From assembly GCA_044355655.1 (NCBI GenBank), contig JBIKXS010000065.1, forward strand, positions 1 to 9,119: 9,119 nt of DNA, written 5' to 3'. Below the pieces are notes generated by a model that was given only the letters and a program-made list of their open reading frames with translations, ran no database searches and was not told the DNA's origin. Made by a program: the position numbers and the translations under genes. The stretch is from UBA3064 sp023258775 (GTDB lineage Bacteria > Pseudomonadota > Gammaproteobacteria > Burkholderiales > Burkholderiaceae_E). Below are positions 6,526 through 9,119 of the stretch, piece after piece (position 1 is the first letter of the stretch; each line of letters begins with the position of its first letter).

Positions 6526-6538
6526 TGGTCAATGACCA
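6526..6538. promoter_or_regulatory. Palindrome TGGTCAATGACCA upstream of the stress operon
   Basis: A perfect 6-1-6 inverted repeat, 67 bases before the universal stress protein start. On the minus strand its right half provides TTGACC, a good -35 match, but no well-spaced -10 was found (CATAAC is too close, GATAAG is 20 bases away). It may be an operator overlapping the operon promoter. The rest of the 6460-6666 gap shows no gene. Confidence 0.35.
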
Positions 6539-6666
6539 GTCGTCGGCTTGTTCGGAGCATCTTCGGAGATTTAGCCCAGCGTTGTGGATCAAACTATTTT
6601 GCTGCCAACCCAGACCACCTAGATCGCGATGAACGATATCAGTAGACATTGGACGATCTTGAAACT

Positions 6667-7101
6667 ATGACGGCTGCAGACGCTGTCATGGTCATCCATC
6701 TTGGTGTTGTCGTCTTCAACGCCTCTTTACTCGTTTTGGTCCCTTGGGGAAGACGTCGTTGGCATCGGGTACGGCATCGACTGATACGACAGTTACATCT
6801 TTTCATGATGTTTTTTATCGCGATACAAACGTTGCTCGGACATCACTGTCCATTGACACTTTTGGAAGCCTCATTAAGGCATGAACAAATCGAGGGATTA
6901 TTTTTCGCACGAATCATTCATGCCTTTCTCTTTTGGGATCTACCGCTGAGCGTATTTGCGACGCTTTACCTCGTCTGTTTAATCTGGGCCATTACGCTAT
7001 GGTTCCTCGTGCCTCCATATGGACGATCCGTTAGCAAAGACGTAAGCCCAACAACGAGGCAAGGCAATGGGGCATCGGGATTGGGACCAGACCGCCATTA
7101 A
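6667..7101 (+). CDS. Multi-pass membrane protein, DUF2784-like
   Basis: This 144-residue hydrophobic protein has about four membrane helices: roughly 8-27 (VMVIHLGVVVFNASLLVLV), 44-60, 76-92 and 94-116. The signature HCPLTLLEASLR (60-71) after the second helix, with a conserved His in the first helix, matches the DUF2784 pattern (CPLTxLExxLR). A Trp/Arg-rich loop (WGRRRWHRVRHR) between the first two helices would be cytoplasmic. The polar C-terminal tail after WFLVPPYGR is probably cytoplasmic. Its function is unknown. I chose ATG 6667; an in-frame TTG at 6649 is an alternative and neither has a strong ribosome binding site. A 13-codon frame (6629-6670) ends in an ATGA overlap with the chosen start and might couple translation, but it lacks a clear ribosome binding site too. 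It is divergent from the universal stress operon. Confidence 0.72.
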   Translation: MTAADAVMVIHLGVVVFNASLLVLVPWGRRRWHRVRHRLIRQLHLFMMFFIAIQTLLGHHCPLTLLEASLRHEQIEGLFFARIIHAFLFWDLPLSVFATLYLVCLIWAITLWFLVPPYGRSVSKDVSPTTRQGNGASGLGPDRH

Positions 7102-7237
7102 TCCCGAACAGCTGAGGTATCAACGTCCGTCTGCGGGAACGTGACCGGGTGACCGGCCGGCGCGCAGATCCACTTATTGAGCGCCCCTACGCCGAACTGA
7201 ACCCCAAACCCGCGCCGCAGGTTCGAAGGCCTCATTC
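7102..7237. other. Short gene-poor stretch before the first repeat copy
   Basis: No gene with a credible start is visible. A tandem GTGACCGG doublet lies at 7141-7157. Open frames cross this stretch on both strands and continue into the repeat, which argues that they are chance frames. Confidence 0.35.
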
Positions 7238-7315
7238 TGGCGGCCCAGAAGGGATTGTTCAACTGACTTGCTCTGTTTTCTGCCCCCCTGATTTTGGTGG
7301 AGTCAGGGATTCGAA
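7238..7315. repeat. Copy 1 of a ~77-base repeat flanking the MGMT-like unit
   Basis: It runs from TGGCGG to GGGATTCGAA and matches the copy at 8158-8234 at about 62 of 78 aligned positions (hand alignment, one gap). The best conserved parts are GATTGTTC, GCTCTGTTTT, CCCCCCT and TTTTGGTGG...GGGATTCGAA. Read on the minus strand the end gives TTCGAATCCC...CCACCA, like the TPsiC loop and CCA end of a tRNA, but it is two bases short and has no 5' half. CCCTGA/TCAGGG can form a hairpin inside. Confidence 0.7.
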
Positions 7316-7330
7316 TTGGGTGCTGATTGA

Positions 7331-7375
7331 TTGTGCAGCGCAGACTGGGTATTTTCCCGGGGATTATCTGCACAA
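7331..7375. repeat. Inverted repeat in the leader of the MGMT-like gene
   Basis: TTGTGCAG (7331-7338) and CTGCACAA (7368-7375) are exact reverse complements; inside, GGG (7347-7349) can pair with CCC (7356-7358) around TATTTT. It ends 48 bases before the ATG at 7424. It could be an operator half-site pair or an mRNA structure. Confidence 0.4.
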
Positions 7376-7423
7376 CAAACCGGATTCTGGATACTTGTCC
7401 CCACCAAACAACGGGAGTCAGCC

Positions 7424-7831
7424 ATGCCAAGACCAAAGAAAACATGGGGTGAAAAAATGAAGGCGAAGCCGCCCCATCACGTGATCCTCGATAAAGATTT
7501 CGCGGGAATCCCCAAGGGGTCCAAATTGCATATCTCATGCCCAATCGAGGTGGCGGCTGAGCTGAAGACGATCACGCCTGGCTCCACCATGTCGATCCAG
7601 GCATTCAGGCGCAGATTGGCAGAGAAAAATCACTGCGATGCGACCTGCCCAGTCTCAACATCTCTGTTTCTTAGGATCGTGGCGGAGCACTCCTGGGAAG
7701 AGTACAGCCGGACCGGTAGCACCAGGGACGTGGCACCTTTTTGGCGGGTTTTAGAGTCCAATTCACCCATGGCAAAAAAGCTGAGTTTTGATCCGGCCTG
7801 GATTGACTTACAACGGGAAATTGAATCTTGA
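7424..7831 (+). CDS. MGMT/alkyltransferase-like family protein
   Basis: This 135-residue protein starts at ATG 7424, preceded by GGGAG 6 bases upstream; longer in-frame starts would read through the leader inverted repeat. Its order of motifs resembles small proteins annotated as MGMT family: a lysine-rich N-terminus (MPRPKKTWGEKM), CPIEVAAELKTITPGSTMSI (39-58) like the start of the Ogt winged-helix DNA-binding domain, FRRRLAEKNHCDATCPVSTSLF (61-82), then VAPFWRVLESNSPMAKKLSF (103-122). The alkyl-accepting PCHR motif of true O6-alkylguanine transferases is absent; Cys75 in CPVST is conserved in this subgroup as I recall it. DNA binding without alkyl transfer, or another chemistry, is possible. 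The gene and a start-less frame downstream are enclosed by the two copies of a 77-base repeat, suggesting a mobile or rearranged unit. Family moderately sure, function unknown. Confidence 0.7.
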   Translation: MPRPKKTWGEKMKAKPPHHVILDKDFAGIPKGSKLHISCPIEVAAELKTITPGSTMSIQAFRRRLAEKNHCDATCPVSTSLFLRIVAEHSWEEYSRTGSTRDVAPFWRVLESNSPMAKKLSFDPAWIDLQREIES

Positions 7832-7878
7832 GAAGTCTGCCACAGTCAGCATAGAACATCATCGCCTGCACTCAATGA

Positions 7879-8145
7879 CAGCAAGAGCGCTTTTGGGCAG
7901 TCCACGCGCCTGACTCTTTCGAGGAAGTACGGCAACGCAGGGTTACGGAAAAATCGCGCAAACCCTTGTTCGAATTGGATTTTTTCGAACTCGCTCAGTC
8001 AGGTGGTTCTGAGCAGAACAGCGTCTCAATCGCGCTGAAGCCCCTGTATGAAGGGACTTTTTTCAAGCTCTGGTCAGGAGGTGACCGAGAAAAAGTTAAT
8101 CAGATCAACAGCTTGTCTGCTGCGTTTGAAAGATTGAAGATTTGA
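7879..8145 (+). pseudogene. 88-codon protein-like frame without a start codon
   Basis: A plus-strand frame begins right after a TGA at 7876-7878 and runs to a TGA at 8143-8145. Its translation (for example FWAVHAPDSFEEVRQRR, KPLFELDFFELAQSGG, SIALKPLYEGTFFKLWSGG, INSLSAAFERLKI) looks like an ordinary soluble protein with alternating strands and a final helix. There is no ATG or GTG in frame; the first possible start is TTG 7966, which would cut off a third. ATG 7875 in the neighbouring frame is followed by a stop after 12 codons. The likeliest reading is the C-terminal end of a decayed, frameshifted or truncated gene. It ends 12 bases before repeat copy 2. I do not recognise the family. Confidence 0.45.
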
Positions 8146-8157
8146 AGAAACTTTGCA

Positions 8158-8234
8158 TGGCGGGGCAAAAGCGATTGTTCGACCAACACGCTCTGTTTTA
8201 CCCCCCCTATTTTTGGTGGGGTCGGGGATTCGAA
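8158..8234. repeat. Copy 2 of the ~77-base repeat flanking the MGMT-like unit
   Basis: The diverged partner of 7238-7315, in the same orientation, with 842 bases between them. This copy can fold: GCGATTGTTCGA (8171-8182) pairs with TCGAAC...AATCGC (8230-8246) with a five-base bulge. Copy 1 lacks this outer pairing. The minus strand again resembles a tRNA 3' end but lacks two bases and the 5' half. It lies downstream of the cupin gene. No third copy was seen in the window. Confidence 0.7.
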
Positions 8235-8287
8235 CTCACCAATCGCCAGGGTTCGCGCCTGATCCCATTGATACGGCGGTCATCACC

Positions 8288-8614
8288 CTATGCGCCTGGC
8301 CCAAAGATGACCCACACTGACGTGTCTGGTGTGTGATTCTCGAATCGATGCGCCTCACCCTTGGCCGCAAAGAGCAAGTCGCCTGGCGAGAACTTCACGC
8401 GCTCTTCCTCGCGAACAAAATCTCCCTGACCTGAAACAACGACATAGACCTCGTCGCGGTCATGTGGCACTTGCAGATCGGGACTAGGGGGACGATACCA
8501 ACGGACCTCAAGGCCCGGGGTGTTTAAGACCTGCTTGCTCAATCGGTTCGCAAGCATGGGTTCCGCATCCGCCTGTTCAATGGTGACGCGCGTGGGAGAT
8601 TTCGGACCCGTCAT
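8288..8614 (-). CDS. Small single-domain cupin protein
   Basis: This 108-residue protein is one cupin_2 beta-barrel. Motif 1 reads HDRDEVYVVVSG (51-62): His51 and Glu55 are in place, but the second metal histidine of HxH is Arg53. Motif 2 reads GDLLFAAKGEAHRFEN (78-93), with His89 and Asn93 kept and the usual Pro replaced by Ala. It could still bind a divalent metal with fewer ligands, or act as a non-metal sugar or small-molecule binding cupin; its reaction is unknown. It is cytoplasmic, without a signal peptide. Its ATG overlaps the stop codon of the upstream flavoprotein gene by 4 bases (ATGA), indicating translational coupling, and there is no separate ribosome binding site. The upstream gene is interrupted, so expression may now depend on a promoter in or near the IS66 element. 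Confidence 0.87.
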   Translation of the reverse strand: MTGPKSPTRVTIEQADAEPMLANRLSKQVLNTPGLEVRWYRPPSPDLQVPHDRDEVYVVVSGQGDFVREEERVKFSPGDLLFAAKGEAHRFENHTPDTSVWVIFGPGA

Positions 8615-8994
8615 CGCTTTACGTAGCTGTTAAGATACGCCTCTGTCAGAGCATCTTGCAGTGACCGGTTGGCAGCATATGCTGCAAGCGTCGCCGGGCG
8701 CTGGACACCTGACATCAGCCTTGGGCAAGGTTCAGGCTCGCCCAGCACCGTGATCACGGGGATACGCTCGGCGTAGATGGGCAAGGCATAGTCCTCGTCA
8801 TCGTCCACCACACCGCGCACCCGGATCTTAGCCGACGCTTGCTCAATCTCCATGGCGATCACCGAAGTCGCTTTTATTTCCTGTGCGGTGGCCGGCCGCA
8901 GCCCAGCGGTACGCTGCGGATACAGCCGATCAACCATCATCACCAACGCACGCTCTTTCTCCTGCGGGTCCTCAATCAATTTTGCCTTTCCGAA
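8611..8994 (-). pseudogene. Pyridoxamine 5'-phosphate oxidase-like flavoprotein, C-terminal remnant cut by IS66
   Basis: The 127 codons starting at FGKAKLIEDPQEKERAL match the C-terminal half of the FMN-binding split-barrel family often labelled pyridoxamine 5'-phosphate oxidase family, usually about 200-240 residues. Typical features are GKAxLIEDPxEKxRAL, MVDRLYPQR, LRPATAQEIKATSVIAMEIEQASAKIR and VDDDEDYALPIYAE. The N-terminal half that forms most of the FMN site is missing. Homology begins exactly at 8994, next to a sequence resembling an IS66 end (8995 onward), so the gene is most simply read as split by the insertion. A TTG at 8979 could begin a 122-residue product but is probably not a real start. 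Its stop overlaps the cupin ATG, so the two were an operon. These flavoproteins usually act on small molecules in the cytoplasm; the substrate is unknown. Confidence 0.75.
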
Positions 8995-9015
8995 GTATGC
9001 GATCCATAAACAAGG
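8995..9015 (+). repeat. Probable terminal inverted repeat of an IS66-family element
   Basis: The plus strand reads GTATGCGATCC from 8995. IS66-family ends usually begin GTAAGCG, so six of the first seven bases agree. It lies 27 bases past the transposase stop codon, a normal distance for the family, and borders exactly the point where flavoprotein homology starts. The other end is outside the window. Confidence 0.5.
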
Positions 9016-9021
9016 GTCTTG

Positions 9022-9119
9022 TCAACGGCCGATATTAGTGATGAGGTCTTCGGGTTTGATGTTCCAGGGCATCAGCTGGTCGTAGGCATCGGCGGTTTCT
9101 GCAAGCGGCAGTCGCTTGA
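9022..9119 (-). CDS. IS66-family transposase (TnpC-type), C-terminal end only
   Basis: The last 31-32 codons of a minus-strand gene enter from the right edge. The residues RLPLAETADAYDQLMPWNIK match the C-terminal tail domain of IS66 transposases, in which a RLP...ELLPWN(L/W/I) motif closes the protein. The catalytic DDE residues would be outside the window. The stop TGA is at 9022-9024. The same frame continues past the stop into the interrupted flavoprotein, which is coincidental. Whether the element is complete cannot be told here. Confidence 0.75.
   Translation of the reverse strand, partial: KRLPLAETADAYDQLMPWNIKPEDLITNIGR

Noticed and set aside
7098..7544. 148-codon minus-strand frame across repeat copy 1 and the MGMT-like gene start
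   Set aside because: It overlaps a better supported gene and a repeat, has no recognised domain, and does not look like one protein.
7238..8234. The repeat copies as integron attC sites
   Set aside because: Copy 1 has a GTTCAAC that fits RYYYAAC, but no proper GTTRRRY partner is present, and copy 2 does not fit either core motif.
8200..8290. A complete tRNA on the minus strand at the repeat copies, because of TTCGAATCCC...CCACCA
   Set aside because: Only 10 bases instead of 12 separate the loop from the A-CCA end, and no matching T-stem or 5' acceptor strand lies upstream in either copy.
8142..8336. 64-codon plus-strand frame across repeat copy 2
   Set aside because: It reads through the repeat and into the antisense of the cupin gene, with no homology or ribosome binding site.
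1..9119. CRISPR array, toxin-antitoxin pair, phage defence system or rRNA in the window
   Set aside because: No regularly spaced repeats, no Cas or nuclease motifs, no typical toxin-antitoxin pair and no rRNA-like sequence were found.

Overview
The window looks like a Gram-negative, probably beta- or gammaproteobacterial, chromosome segment in a partly degraded, accessory-like stretch. The evidence is an outer-membrane-type lipoprotein signal, moderate GC, Shine-Dalgarno starts, a glutathione S-transferase remnant and an IS66-family transposase end. The taxonomic guess is inference; no rRNA or complete tRNA is present.

Left part (1-1520): the minus strand carries the first 89 codons of a dihydrodipicolinate-synthase-family enzyme that runs off the left edge. 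Next come about 300 bases with only short broken frames, then a decayed glutathione S-transferase C-terminus (566-775). A small exported 74-residue protein (958-1182) follows, with a good ribosome binding site and a plausible terminator. It is divergent from a large lipoprotein gene, and the shared upstream region holds two near-identical palindromes.

Middle part (1520-7101): a full-length beta-propeller lipoprotein (PF09826 type) is followed by a 57-base imperfect palindrome. A 56-residue single-pass membrane protein lies on the minus strand and is easily missed because of its size. About 680 bases of structured but gene-poor DNA come next, then a diacylglycerol-kinase-type lipid kinase on the plus strand. 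It faces a two-gene minus-strand operon of a UspA-type universal stress protein and a paired CBS-domain protein, both families that commonly sense adenine nucleotides or stress. Divergent from that operon is a multi-pass DUF2784-like membrane protein.

Right part (7102-9119): two copies of a roughly 77-base repeat, about 79% identical by hand alignment, flank an MGMT-like small protein gene and an 88-codon protein-like frame that has no start codon. Beyond the second copy, on the minus strand, a small cupin gene overlaps by 4 bases the 3' part of a pyridoxamine-phosphate-oxidase-like flavoprotein gene. That gene appears to have been cut by an IS66-family element whose transposase C-terminus and probable terminal repeat lie at the right edge. 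I see no convincing new multi-gene system. The most unusual items are the repeat-flanked MGMT/orphan-frame unit, the paired operator-like palindromes, and the small membrane protein.
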